64,000 nt of DNA from Pandoraea vervacti (GTDB taxonomy: Bacteria > Pseudomonadota > Gammaproteobacteria > Burkholderiales > Burkholderiaceae): positions 3,968,001 to 4,032,000 of the forward strand of contig NZ_CP010897.2 of assembly GCF_000934605.2 (NCBI RefSeq), read 5' to 3'. A program made the translations under genes and the position numbers. Positions 43,169-53,400 of this stretch are shown here, piece by piece; the first letter of the stretch is position 1; each line of letters opens with the position of its first letter. Below the pieces are notes generated by a model. The model ran no database searches. It saw nothing but the letters and a program-made list of their open reading frames with translations, and was not told the DNA's origin.

Positions 43169-43903
43169 ATGGGTACCCCCCGCCACATCCCCTCTGCGAC
43201 CGAAGCCGCCTCACTCGCCCGCGCGTGGGTCGGTCACTTTTCCAAACCCGCTGCCATCGGCATGACGCTCGCCTTCGTTGCCGGCTATGTCGACGTGGTT
43301 GGCTTCATCGCGCTGTTCGGGCTCTTTACGGCCCATGTGACCGGCAACTTCGTCATGATCGGCGTGCAACTCGTGGCAAGCACGCATGTCGGTGTGCTCG
43401 CGAAGTTGCTGGCGTTGCCCGTGTTCGTGATCTTCGTTGCGATCGTCAAGGTCATCGTGCAGCGCTTCGCGAACACCGATCGACGTCCGCTGCGACTCCT
43501 GCTCGTCGTACAAACGCTGTTGCTGCTGGGATTCATGGTCGTGGGCATGGCGGCGCAGCCGATCGTCTCGGCCGACGCGCCGCTCGCGATCCTCTCCGGT
43601 ATGTTCGGCGTGGCGGCGCTCGCGATTCAGAATGCTATCGGACGGCTGGTGCTCTCCGATCTCGCCCCCACCACCATCATGACGGGCAACACCACGCAGA
43701 TCGTGATCGACATGGTCGAGCTGGCGAGCGGGAATTGCGGCGACGGCAGTGCCGCGAAGGCGCGACTGCGCAAGATGCTGCCCGCGTTGGCCGCGTTTGC
43801 CGTGGGCGCCGTCTTCGGCGGCTTCGCCTACCACGGCGCCGGGTTCTGGTGTGTGCTGCTGCCCGTCGTGCTGCTCGTCGCGCTCGCGATCGCCAACGAG
43901 TAA
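43169..43903 (+). CDS. DUF1275/YoaK-family membrane protein
   Basis: 244 residues from ATG 43169, preceded by AGGAG. Six helices; GYVDVVGFIALFGLFTAHVT and AIQNAIGRLVLSDLAPTTIM followed by TGNTTQIVIDM are the family signature (repeated TGN motifs). It may be a small-molecule or ion transporter, but the family has no firm role. The 223-base gap to the effector-like genes and the same strand leave co-transcription open. Confidence 0.9.
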   Translation: MGTPRHIPSATEAASLARAWVGHFSKPAAIGMTLAFVAGYVDVVGFIALFGLFTAHVTGNFVMIGVQLVASTHVGVLAKLLALPVFVIFVAIVKVIVQRFANTDRRPLRLLLVVQTLLLLGFMVVGMAAQPIVSADAPLAILSGMFGVAALAIQNAIGRLVLSDLAPTTIMTGNTTQIVIDMVELASGNCGDGSAAKARLRKMLPALAAFAVGAVFGGFAYHGAGFWCVLLPVVLLVALAIANE

Positions 43904-44056
43904 GGCTGCCGTGGCCGCGCGAGTGGGCGATAATGCGCGTCTTTCACGCTCGCCAACGTTCGCGGGCGCACAGTCGGTGTCCGCCCAGGCCGCGCACCGA
44001 CGAATTGCCGGCATCGCACTCGCTGCGCGCGGGCGTACACGTCACAGGAATTTGTC

Positions 44057-44827
44057 ATGAAGCTCGATTCACAGTGGGTCCTCGTCACCGGCGGAGCGCG
44101 AGGGCTGGGCGCCGCGATCACACGCGCCGTTGCGCATGAAGGCGCCGGTGTCGTCATCAACTATCGGCGCAGCGATGTGGCCGCGCGCGAACTTGTCGAT
44201 TCGCTCGGCGCACTCGGCCAGCGCGCCATCGCCTTGCAGGCCGATGTGACCGACGCGGCAGCCGTCGCCCGTCTTTTCGCCGAAGCCCGCGAGCGCATCG
44301 GCGCGCCGATCGTCTCGGTCGTCAACAATGCGCTGGCCGACTTCCGCTTCGACGGCGACGCACGCCCCAAGCTGGCCGACATCTCGTGGACGCGCTTCGC
44401 CCAGCAACTCGAAGGGGCCGTCAAGGGTGCACTCAATACGATGCAGGCGGCCCTGCCGGGAATGCGCGAAGCCGGATTCGGACGCATCGTGAACGTGGGC
44501 ACCAACCTGTTTCAGAATCCGGTGGTGCCATACCACGATTACACGACCGCCAAGGCCGCCCTGCTCTCGCTCACGCGTACCGCTGCCAACGATCTCGGCC
44601 CGGACGGGATTACCGTCAATATGGTCTCGGGCGGCCTGCTGCGCGTGACGGACGCCAGCTCGGCGACGCCCGAAGCCGTGTTCGATCTGATCGCCAGCCT
44701 CACGCCGCTGCGCCGGGTCACCACGCCCAAGGAGTTCGCCGATGCGGTGTTGTACTTCCTCAGCCCCTGGGCGCGCGCCGTCACGGGGCAGAACCTCATC
44801 GTCGACGGCGGGCTGGTGAAAGGCTGA
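44057..44827 (+). CDS. Short-chain dehydrogenase/reductase with altered active site
   Basis: 256 residues. Rossmann motif VTGGARGLGAA (residues 10-20), Tyr162-x-x-x-Lys166 and the C-terminal TGQNLIVDGGLV fit the FabG-like SDRs. Two features are unusual: NNAG is replaced by NNALAD (90-95), and the serine expected 13 residues before Tyr162 is Thr149 (NVGTNLF). Threonine can partly replace the serine, so activity is possible. AGGA precedes the ATG. Substrate unknown. Confidence 0.85.
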   Translation: MKLDSQWVLVTGGARGLGAAITRAVAHEGAGVVINYRRSDVAARELVDSLGALGQRAIALQADVTDAAAVARLFAEARERIGAPIVSVVNNALADFRFDGDARPKLADISWTRFAQQLEGAVKGALNTMQAALPGMREAGFGRIVNVGTNLFQNPVVPYHDYTTAKAALLSLTRTAANDLGPDGITVNMVSGGLLRVTDASSATPEAVFDLIASLTPLRRVTTPKEFADAVLYFLSPWARAVTGQNLIVDGGLVKG

Positions 44828-44848
44828 AGGCGGCAGCGCGCCGCGCCA

Positions 44849-44883
44849 GACGCGCCTGACGCGCCTGACGCGCCTGACGCGCT
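44849..44883. repeat. 9-bp tandem repeat gacgcgcct
   Basis: Three exact copies and one shortened copy directly after the SDR gene, in a 239-base gap with no recognised gene. Confidence 0.85.
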
Positions 44884-45066
44884 GACGCACGGAAGCACGG
44901 AAGCACAATAAGGGACGCCGAAAACACCGGCGTCTCTACGCAATGCGCTGAACGCGTCCATGCATTTGCCGGACGCGGTAAAATTGCGACCTTTGTAAGC
45001 GCCCGCTTCCGTTTCCGATCCGGCGAAGCCGCGCCCCTCTCTCATCCCCTTCCCCGACATCAGACA

Positions 45067-45600
45067 GTGACCGCCTCTTCCGCCATCCCTGCCGACATCC
45101 CTGCCGACATTCCCGCCACTGACGACGCCACCGAGAGCCAGGAAACTGTCCACGAAGACCGCCTTTGGCGCGACGACGGATGGACGGCAAAGGTCGTCAA
45201 GAACGAGGAAGACGACGGCTGGGCCGTCGCCATGTACAAGGACGGCGAATCGGAACCGGCGCTGGTGGGTCCGTGGACGATGGGGCGCGACAAGAAGAAT
45301 CCGAAACCTCTGGACGTCAACGCTTTCCACACGCTGGTGAAAACGGCAGCCGAAGTGTTGCGACGTCACGAGCAGCAATTGCGCGCCCAGTTGCACAAGC
45401 GGGTGAGCGTCGAGGGTCCGGATGGCGACATCGAAGTCACGCTGGACATCGTGCCGGATGACTACGACCCCTATGCCATGCTGAGCGCCATCGACCGGTT
45501 TGGCGAGACCATCGCGACGGTCAAGGTGCCGCCGTCGTTCAAGCTCTCGCGCAACAGCGCTCGCGCCTGGGTCGACAACGACTTCCAACGCCCCCAGTAA
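45067..45600 (+). CDS. Conserved-looking hypothetical protein
   Basis: 177 residues using GTG 45067 as start; no in-frame ATG occurs until well inside the protein. It begins with a short IPAD repeat (IPADIPADIPATDD), then an acidic globular part with RLWRDDGWTAKVVKNEEDDG and a C-terminal half with PFTLDIVPDDYDPYAM-like sequence (VTLDIVPDDYDPYAMLSAID). No helix-turn-helix, signal peptide or membrane helix is seen. Codon use looks native. I do not recognise the family. Confidence 0.7.
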   Translation: MTASSAIPADIPADIPATDDATESQETVHEDRLWRDDGWTAKVVKNEEDDGWAVAMYKDGESEPALVGPWTMGRDKKNPKPLDVNAFHTLVKTAAEVLRRHEQQLRAQLHKRVSVEGPDGDIEVTLDIVPDDYDPYAMLSAIDRFGETIATVKVPPSFKLSRNSARAWVDNDFQRPQ

Positions 45601-46041
45601 GCGCCCGCTAACACCCGCTAACGCCCGCCGACGCTCACTAACGCCGCGGCGCTCGCGGCCACGTGCGGGCACCTTCGACGTCGTGCGCCTTCGCGCGCCT
45701 TCGTGAGCATTTGTGCGCCTTGCGCCTTTGTGCGACGTCATGCCTGTGCCGCACAGCACGGCCCACCGTCCCCTTTGATCCGACTGCGCACTCGCTTGAC
45801 GATCCGAACGATCCCGGGGATTCCCGTTATCCCATCACTGCAGATACCGGGATAACTGCCCGTCTGGCTGCCCTTTCCGACACGACCTAAGATGCGCCTC
45901 ACCGACGAGGACACCGTGTGCCCGAACGCCCGCTCACACGGCAGGCATCGTGCGAGCGGGCGCTCACACAGCGCGGCGTCTTCGCGGGCACGCGGGCATT
46001 TACGCGTCCTTGCCAGCACATCCGAGACGTCAGGAGACCTC
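45601..46041. other. Gene-free region with degenerate repeats
   Basis: 441 bases between the hypothetical gene and the VOC gene. The first 60 bases repeat cgcccgctaac-like words; the middle repeats gccttcgcgc/gccttcgtg words; at 45826-45856 GTTATCCC and GGGATAAC are inverted 15 bases apart. The VOC promoter should be near the end. No gene is supported. Confidence 0.6.
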
Positions 46042-46356
46042 ATGAAACGCTTTCACATCGCGCTCGCCGTGCGCGATCTCGACGAGTCCATCACCGATTA
46101 CTCCACCCGCCTCGGCCAGCCGCCGTCGGCCGTGGTGCCGGGCGCGTACGCCATGTGGCGCACCGATTTGCTCAACTTCTCGATCAATCAGTCGCCCTCG
46201 CGTGCGGGAGAACTGCGACACGTTGGCTTCGAGGACGACGACACGCCCGGTTATTCGAGCAGCACGGATTGCAATGGCCTGCTGTGGGAGGCGTTCTCCG
46301 CCGCCGAACAGGACCGTCGCATAGTGAGCACTTACGGGGTGGCGATCCGCGACTGA
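46042..46356 (+). CDS. VOC-family protein
   Basis: 104 residues from ATG 46042, preceded by AGGAG. The glyoxalase/bleomycin-resistance fold is shown by RFHIALAVRDLDESITDYST with the first metal-ligand His at residue 5, and by the ELRHVGFEDDD segment with a second His near residue 63. It is shorter than most two-module VOC proteins and must act as a dimer. Substrate unknown. It converges with the DMT transporter gene. Confidence 0.85.
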   Translation: MKRFHIALAVRDLDESITDYSTRLGQPPSAVVPGAYAMWRTDLLNFSINQSPSRAGELRHVGFEDDDTPGYSSSTDCNGLLWEAFSAAEQDRRIVSTYGVAIRD

Positions 46357-46457
46357 CCAAAACCAAAGAGGGACCGCGATCCCCCTTCACCCCGCCTGCT
46401 GCAAGCACGCACGTACAGTGCGTGCCTCTCAGACATCAGGACGCCATCGGCGCCGAA

Positions 46458-47378
46458 TCAGGCCGGGACTTCGTCCGAATCGTCGACCACACCGCCATAG
46501 CCCGGCAACGGACGCTGCCAGCGCTGTGCGATGAACACGCCAACGAGCGCGACACCGCCACCGATCACATGGAACGTGTGTAATTGCTCACCCAGCAGCA
46601 CCACCGCGATCGCAGCCGTCATGACGGGCAGCACGTTGATGAACATGCTGCACCGGTTCGGCCCCAGATGCCGGATGCCCTGAATCCACAGAATCGGCAA
46701 CACGATCGACGCCCCCAGCCCCGCATACAGCACCAGCGGCACGGTCGCGGCATTGAGCTGCGCCTGACCGGCGGGGACCAGCGCCAGCATCGGGATCATG
46801 GTCACGAGTGCGGCCCATGCCTGCACGTAGGTCGACTGCGCGGGCGGCACGGCCACGTGCCAGCGGCGCAGCAGCACGCTGTACAGACCATACGACGCCG
46901 ATGCGATCAGCATCAGGATGTCGCCCAGATGTACGCCACCATCGAGCAACGTCGACGGATGTCCCTGACCGATCAGGTACACCAGTCCCGCGAGCGAGAG
47001 CAGACCGCCCACGAGCATGCCGAGCGTGGGCGGCTCGCGCAGCAGCACCACGCTCCACAGCAGGGTGAGCAGCGGCGCCAGCGCGGTCACGATCGCCATG
47101 TTGGTCGCGGTCGTGCTATGCGCGGCAAGGTACGACAGACTCTGATAAAACGACATGCTCAGGAAGCCGAGGAAGGCGAGCTTGGCCAGTTGCGGTCTCA
47201 CGTGATGCCAGTTGCGCGCCAGCGGGCGAATCACGAACGGCGTCATCACGACAAGCGCCAGCACCAGCCGGTAAAACGTGATGGCCGACGGCGCGATGGT
47301 CGTGGCCGAGAGTTTGGAGACGATGACATTACCGGCCCACAAGAGCATGGCGCCGAGCGGATACAGAAAATACCCCAT
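46458..47378 (-). CDS. DMT-superfamily EamA transporter
   Basis: 306 residues from ATG 47378; an ATG 12 codons earlier is an alternative and neither has a good ribosome site. Ten helices in two EamA repeats: GAMLLWAGNVIVSKLSATTI at the start and VLLGEQLHTFHVIGGGVALV near the end. Divergent from an AraC-family regulator, which probably controls it. It is likely to export an amino acid or metabolite, identity unknown. Confidence 0.9.
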   Translation of the reverse strand: MGYFLYPLGAMLLWAGNVIVSKLSATTIAPSAITFYRLVLALVVMTPFVIRPLARNWHHVRPQLAKLAFLGFLSMSFYQSLSYLAAHSTTATNMAIVTALAPLLTLLWSVVLLREPPTLGMLVGGLLSLAGLVYLIGQGHPSTLLDGGVHLGDILMLIASASYGLYSVLLRRWHVAVPPAQSTYVQAWAALVTMIPMLALVPAGQAQLNAATVPLVLYAGLGASIVLPILWIQGIRHLGPNRCSMFINVLPVMTAAIAVVLLGEQLHTFHVIGGGVALVGVFIAQRWQRPLPGYGGVVDDSDEVPA

Positions 47379-47534
47379 GACGAATTCCCACAGGTTTGAC
47401 AAAGGAAACGCCATCGTCCGCGATGCGAACCAGACCGTCTCACGCTAAAATCACAGAACCTGTCTCAAAAAGGACACGTCGTTTTTGCCACGCCCTCTTG
47501 CGTCACTTCATCCAACGCGTCGCCCCATTCGATC

Positions 47535-48323
47535 ATGAAGGCCGCCCGGCGGATCATCGATCCTCGACTCACCGACCATCTGCGCTTCGAGAGCACCCCC
47601 ATGCCCATGGCGGCGATGGCGGTCGACTATGCACATAACGAGTTCATCGCGTCGCACTCCCATCGGCGTGCGCAACTGCTCTATGCGATCGAAGGCGTGA
47701 TGATCATTGCGTCGGCCTCGGGGCGCTGGGTCGTGCCGCCGACGCGCGGGGTCTGGATCGCCGCCGGGCTGGAGCATACGGTGCGCATGAGCGGCAACGT
47801 GAAGATGCGCACGGTGTTCGTCGAACCCGGCAGCGAGCCGCTGCCCGACAAGAGTTGCGTGGTCGAGATCACGCCGCTCATGCGCGAGTTGATACTCGCC
47901 GCCATCGAGATTCGGCCGGATTACGCCGCCGACTCGCGGGATGCCCGCCTCATGCGTCTGCTGCTCGACGAACTGATCGCCCTGCCCGTCTTGCCGCTTT
48001 ACCTGCCATGGCCAAGGAATGCGCGTCTCGCACGCGTGTGCGAGCGACTGATGGAGACCCCATGCAACGACGCCACCATCGAGCATTGGGCCAGCGAAGC
48101 CGGACTCTCCGCGAAGACGTTTCAGCGACGCTTCTCCATGGAAACCGGACTCACCTTCGGGCGCTGGCGTCAGCAGGGCCGCCTGCTGCAAGCCCTGGAG
48201 GCGCTCGCGCGCGGAGAGAAGATCGTGAATGTGGCGCTCGACCATGGGTATGCAAGTCAAAGCGCCTTTGCCGCCATGTTCAAGCGCCATTTCGGCGTAC
48301 CGCCATCGTCGTTTTACCGATAA
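47535..48323 (+). CDS. AraC-family transcriptional regulator
   Basis: 262 residues. N-terminal cupin ligand domain (HSHRRAQLLYAIEGVMIIAS) and C-terminal AraC DNA-binding domain with two helix-turn-helix units (IEHWASEAGLSAKTFQRRFS; VNVALDHGYASQSAFAAMFK) ending in the conserved FGVPPSSFYR. Divergent from the EamA transporter gene across about 150 bases. The type (YdiP/NimR-like cupin) often controls an adjacent exporter. Confidence 0.93.
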   Translation: MKAARRIIDPRLTDHLRFESTPMPMAAMAVDYAHNEFIASHSHRRAQLLYAIEGVMIIASASGRWVVPPTRGVWIAAGLEHTVRMSGNVKMRTVFVEPGSEPLPDKSCVVEITPLMRELILAAIEIRPDYAADSRDARLMRLLLDELIALPVLPLYLPWPRNARLARVCERLMETPCNDATIEHWASEAGLSAKTFQRRFSMETGLTFGRWRQQGRLLQALEALARGEKIVNVALDHGYASQSAFAAMFKRHFGVPPSSFYR

Positions 48324-48364
48324 TTATCGATAATGACGGGAACGCCTCGTCAGGAGACATCCCT

Positions 48365-48661
48365 ATGCATTACCTGCTCACTTATGAACTCGTCGACGAC
48401 TATCTGACGCGTCGAGGCCAATATCGCGATGCGCATCTGGCGCTGGCCTGGGCGGCGGCCGACCGGGGGGAATTGCTTCTGGCGGGCGCACTCGAATCGC
48501 CCGTCGACGCCGCAGCGTTGCTGTTCGAAGGCGAGTCGCCAGCGGCTGCGGAAGCCTTCGCTGCGGCGGATCCGTACGTTGTGAATGGTCTGGTGAAGTC
48601 GTGGCGCGTGCGGCCGTGGAAAACCGTGGTCGGGAAGACGGCGAGCACGCCGGTGCGGTGA
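48365..48661 (+). CDS. YciI-family protein
   Basis: 98 residues, with AGGAG before the ATG. MHYLLTYELVDDYLTRRGQYR carries the usual His/Asp pair of the YciI-like ferredoxin fold, and DPYVVNGLVKSWRVRPW is the family's closing motif. Role unknown; possible small-molecule hydrolase or binding protein. It lies 41 bases after the AraC gene on the same strand. Confidence 0.9.
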   Translation: MHYLLTYELVDDYLTRRGQYRDAHLALAWAAADRGELLLAGALESPVDAAALLFEGESPAAAEAFAAADPYVVNGLVKSWRVRPWKTVVGKTASTPVR

Positions 48662-48814
48662 GCCGGCGTGGAAGTCAGCATGGAAGTCGGGGGGCGAGTA
48701 CGGCGTGGAGGCAAGGCGTGCCGCAGGCCAGGCATGGACTCGGCGAAGGTGTCGCCTGGGCGTTCCTTGCGATCGTCATGACGGCTGAAGGCAGCGCATC
48801 AGGGAATCCGTCGC

Positions 48815-48856
48815 ACAAAAAACAAAACGCGCTTGGCGATGAAACCAAGCGCGTTT
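48815..48856 (-). terminator. Terminator after the tRNA genes
   Basis: On the minus strand AAACGCGCTTGG pairs with CCAAGCGCGTTT around an 8-base loop and runs into a T-rich tail (gttttgtttttt). It ends the tRNA-Ala/tRNA-Glu transcript about 60 bases after tRNA-Glu. Confidence 0.88.
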
Positions 48857-48914
48857 GTCGACAACCGATTGCGCGTCGCGTTTCCGGAATTTTCCGAAAC
48901 CACGCCACTAAATC

Positions 48915-48990
48915 TGGCGTCCCCTAGGGGATTCGAACCCCTGTACTCACCGTGAAAGGGTGATGTCCTAGGCCTCTAGACGAAGGGGAC
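48915..48990 (-). tRNA. tRNA-Glu (anticodon UUC)
   Basis: 76 bases with CCA encoded. Acceptor GTCCCCT pairs with AGGGGAC; the anticodon loop CTTTCAC has UUC; the T-loop is GGGGTTCGAATCCCC. It is the second gene of a two-tRNA transcript, 14 bases after tRNA-Ala. Confidence 0.97.
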
Positions 48991-49004
48991 CTAAATCTTC
49001 GTTT

Positions 49005-49080
<76 letters not shown>

Positions 49081-49250
49081 GTACCGCGAAGAAGTGAGAC
49101 TATAGCGTGCTTTTTCTAAATTGGGAAGCCCCTCGCCAAAAATATTTTGACGAGGGCTGACGTGACGACAGCCACCCGACGGTCATTCGTTTCCCTAGCG
49201 CCGGCGAACACGGCACCGACCTCCCGCGCCGCCGCGCCCGCCCCGCGACG

Positions 49251-50435
49251 TCACTGGCTCAGGCCGCGCGCCTCGATCGGCCACAGTCCCTCGACGCGCC
49301 CGTGCCGCACTGTCACATAGCGGTCGTACAGATTCACGGTGGGATCGCAATGCCCCGGCACCAGCAGAATGGGTTCGCCCAGCCATGCGGCGCCATCCTC
49401 CCCGGGCGACGCAAGTTCGAGCACGCCATGCTCGTCGGACGCCGTCCGGTAATGCGGCTTGCCTGCCTGCTGCGACGACCAGAAGCCGGGCAGCCCGGAA
49501 TCGGTCGCCACGCTCTTGAGTCCCGCGTCGCAAACGACGATGCCCTTGCGGGCGGTACTCATGACCGTGGACGCCAGAAAGAGGCCGTGCCGGAAGCGCC
49601 AGTCGTCACGCCATTCGAGCGCTCCGTAATGACCGTCGAGGAACACGTACGATCCGGGCTGAATCTCCGTGTAGACGCCGCTCTCGATATCGAACTCCGC
49701 CGTCCCGGTGCCGCCGCCCGTCACCACCGGGCAGGCAATTCCCCGCGCTTCGAGAAATCGCACGTAGGCCGAAGCGCGATCCGCCGCCAGCCGCGCGGTA
49801 TCGCGACGCTTGTCCCAACTTTCGACGTGCTGCGCGCTACCGTGATAGGCCTGCAAACCGCCAAAGCGCAGACCTTCGTAATGATCGATGGCATCGACCA
49901 GTTGCGCCACGGCATCCGTCGAGTCCACGCCGCAGCGCCCCTGCCCCACGTCGACCTCCGGCAGTACGGCAATGCGAACCCCGGCACGCTCTGCCGCCTT
50001 GCCGAGCGGCCCCACCTGACGCACATCGTCGACACAGACCGACAGCGCCACACGCGAGGCCATCGCCACGGCCAGCGCGACACGCGCTTCACCAACGAAC
50101 TCGTTGCTGATGTGGATGTTGCCGACGCCTGCATTGACGAACGGGATCGCCTCGGTCACCTTCTGGCAGCAGATTCCCACGGCGCCCGCCGCCAACTGGG
50201 CGCGCGCAATGCTCACCGACTTGTGCGCCTTCGCATGCGGGCGCACCGCGACGCCACGCGCGGCCGCCGCACTGGCCATCCGCTCGACGTTCGCCTCAAA
50301 TGCGTCGAGATCGAGCAGCAACGCGGGCGTCGCCACCTGCGCGAGTGAATCGCCCACGCGCGCGACCGGCGGCACCGCAATGCCGCCGGCGGCAGCGTTG
50401 ACGGCTATCGACATCGTATTGACGGAATCTGGCAT
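49251..50435 (-). CDS. DSD1-family PLP enzyme: D-threonine / beta-hydroxyaspartate aldolase-like
   Basis: 394 residues from ATG 50435, with AAGGAT before it. The alanine-racemase-type barrel has the PLP lysine in RPHAKAHK (Lys69), and the C-terminal domain has the metal-binding His and Cys in LVPGHCDPTVNLYD. The family splits D-hydroxyamino acids (D-threonine, D-3-hydroxyaspartate) to glycine plus an aldehyde or glyoxylate; BhcC of the beta-hydroxyaspartate pathway belongs here. It is the last gene of a four-gene cluster with a glyoxylate-type aminotransferase, which supports glyoxylate/glycine chemistry. Confidence 0.85.
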   Translation of the reverse strand: MPDSVNTMSIAVNAAAGGIAVPPVARVGDSLAQVATPALLLDLDAFEANVERMASAAAARGVAVRPHAKAHKSVSIARAQLAAGAVGICCQKVTEAIPFVNAGVGNIHISNEFVGEARVALAVAMASRVALSVCVDDVRQVGPLGKAAERAGVRIAVLPEVDVGQGRCGVDSTDAVAQLVDAIDHYEGLRFGGLQAYHGSAQHVESWDKRRDTARLAADRASAYVRFLEARGIACPVVTGGGTGTAEFDIESGVYTEIQPGSYVFLDGHYGALEWRDDWRFRHGLFLASTVMSTARKGIVVCDAGLKSVATDSGLPGFWSSQQAGKPHYRTASDEHGVLELASPGEDGAAWLGEPILLVPGHCDPTVNLYDRYVTVRHGRVEGLWPIEARGLSQ

Positions 50436-50474
50436 CACAATCCTTCGAATGGCGTTCGCAGAAAATGTCGGCAA

Positions 50475-53400
50475 TCAGGCAGGCACGGCGCGAGCGCTCG
50501 CCGGCAACGCACGCGCCAGCACACACGCCACATGCAACGCTTGCGCCTGCGCACCGTCATGAATCTGATGACGGCAACTGGTGCCGTCCGCGACCACGAT
50601 GGCGTTTTCGCTGCGTTGTCGAATCGCTGGCAACAGCGTGAGTTCCGACATGGCGCGCGACGTGTCGTAATGCTCGGCCTCGTAACCGAAGCTGCCCGCC
50701 ATGCCGCAGCATGACGACTCGATCGATGATACCTTCAGCCCCGGCATCCATCCAAGCACCGTGGTGACCGGCGAGTAAGCATCGAACGCCTTCTGATGGC
50801 AGTGACCGTGCACCAGCGCTTCGCCAACGCCGTCGGGCAGCGCTTGCCAGACGATGTCCAGACGCCCTGCCGCTTTCTCGCGAACCAGAAATTCCTCAAA
50901 CAGGAACGCGTTGTCCGCCAACCTGCGGGCCGCATCGCCGAAGCCGTACCCGAGCACCTCGTCGCGCAACGACAGCAGGCACGACGGCTCCAGCCCCACG
51001 ATCGGCACACCGTGCTCGACGAACGGCATCACCGCATCGAGCAGGCGACGCGCTTCCGCCTTCGCTTCGTCCACCAGCCCGGCAGCAAGAAACGTGCGCC
51101 CGCAGCACAGCGGCCGCTCGCCGGCACGCCGGTTCACGTGTACGGTGTAGCCCGCCGCTTCGAGCACCTGTCTGGCCGCACGTGCATTCTCGGGCTCCAT
51201 GTAGTTGTTGAACGTGTCGACGAAGAGCAACACGTGGCGCCCGGTGCGCGCGCCGTCCAATGCACTGTCCAACGCGTCTTCCCACTTGCCGAGCGGCTTC
51301 TGCTCGTCGAGGAACGACCGCTTCAGCGCGGGCACCGAGCGCTCCAGCGCAAGGCCGAGCCAGCGCTTTGCCGCGTTGCCGCCCGGCAGACGCTGCGCCG
51401 CATCGAGCAGCCCGCCCACACGGCTGGCCCAGGGCGCGTAACGCGGCAGGTAAGCGATCAGTTTGTCGCGCAGCGACACGCCGTGCCGTTTCGCGCGCGC
51501 GTGGCGCGCTTCGATCTTGAACCGCGCCATGTCGATGCCCGTCGGGCAATCGCGCTTGCAGCCCTTGCACGACACGCACAGATCGAGCGCGGCCTTGACC
51601 TCGTCGCTCGCGAGCCCGTCCTCCCCCAACTGACCGGAGACGGCCAGACGCAGCGTGTTCGCCCGCCCACGCGTCACATGCTGTTCGTCACGCGTCACGC
51701 GGTAGCTTGGGCACATGGTGCCCGCGTCGAACTTGCGGCAGTGGCCGTTGTTGTTGCACATCTCGATGGCGGACGCCAGACCGTGCGTGGCGTCGCTGCC
51801 GGTATCCGGCGCGCTCTGCTCGCCGCTCAGCGCGTCGCGCCTGACGTTCCATGCGGTCCAGTCGAGCGCGGGCGTCATGGGCCGGGCCGCATAGCCCGGC
51901 GCGAAACGGAACAGCTCGCGCGTATCCATCTTCGGCGGGCGCACCATCTTGTCCGGATTGAAGCGGTTCTCCGGATCGAACAGTTGCTTGATCTCGCCGA
52001 ACGCCGCATTGATGCGCGGTCCGTATTGCCAGGCCACCCACTCGCCCCGGCACAGACCGTCGCCGTGCTCGCCCGAGTAGGCGCCCTTGTATTCGCGCAC
52101 GAGCGCGGCGGCCTCCTCGGCAATCTCGCGCATCTTCACCGCGCCGTCGCGACGCATGTCCAGAATCGGACGCACGTGCAGCGTGCCCACGCTCGCGTGC
52201 GCATACCAGGTGCCCTCGGTGCCGTTGCGATGGAACACTTCGGTCAGGCGTCGCGTGTACTCGGCCAGATGTTCCAGCGGCACCGCACAGTCTTCGATGA
52301 AGGACACCGGCTTGCCGTCGCCCTTCATGCTCATCATGATGTTCAGGCCCGCCTTGCGCACTTCCCACAGGGCCTTTTGCGGCCCGGCATCGGGCATCTT
52401 CACCACGCTGTCGGGCAATCCGAGATCGCCCATCAGCGTGGCGAGATCGTCGAGCCGGGCCCGCAGCGCCGCCGGGTCGTCGCCCGCGAACTCCACCAGC
52501 AGGATCGCCTGCGGATCGCCTGTGAGCGCCTTCTCGATCACCGGCCGGAACGCCGCATTGTCCATGGCCAGATCGATCATCGTGCGATCGACGAGCTCCA
52601 CCGCCACCGGCCCGAGCTTGACGATGTGCTGCGTGAGATCCATCGCCTGATAGAACGTGGGGAAGTTCACCACGCCGAGCGTCTTGTGCTGCGGCAGCGG
52701 TGCGAGCTTGAGCGTGATCTGTCGGCTGTAGGCGAGCGTGCCTTCGGAGCCGACCAGCAGATGCGAGAGATTGGCCACGCCGTCGTCGGTGTACGCGCGC
52801 GGGTTCAGGCAATCGAACAGATCGAGGTTATAGCCCGCCACGCGGCGCAGCACGCGCGGCACGCGCTCGCGCAGTTCCTCCTGCTCGCGCATGGCGATCT
52901 CGTGAACGCTTGCGAGCAGCGCCTTCGTGCGTGAATCTGCGGGCGGGGTGTGCAACGCGCCGAAGTGCAGTTGCGCGCCATCGGCCAGCACAGCGTCGAT
53001 GGACAGTACGTTGTGCACCATGTTGCCGTACTCGATGGAGCGCGATCCGCATGAGTTGTTGCCCGTCATGCCGCCGATGGTGCATTGCGCCGCCGTCGAC
53101 ACGTCGACCGGAAACCACAGGCCGTGCGGTTTGAGCCACGCATTCAGGTGATCGAGCACGATGCCCGGCTCGACGGTAATCGTGCGCGCTTCGGCATCGA
53201 ACGACACCACGCGATTGAGCCATTTGCTGTTGTCGATGACGAGTGCTTCGCCGATGGTCTGCCCGCACTGGCTCGTTCCCGCGCCGCGCGCGAGCACCGG
53301 CACGTGTTGGTCGCGGGCAATGTCCAGTGCGCGAATCAGGTCCTCCTGATCGCGCGGCACGACCACGCCAATGGGGAATATCTGATAGATCGACGCATCG

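Noticed and set aside
45826..45856. Inverted GTTATCCC/GGGATAAC as an operator
   Set aside because: Arms are only 8 bases with a 15-base gap and no gene starts close by; noted under the gene-free region only.
50796..52934. 712-codon open frame on the plus strand
   Set aside because: Antisense to the YdiJ-like gene; a GC-rich codon-position artefact with no recognisable domain.
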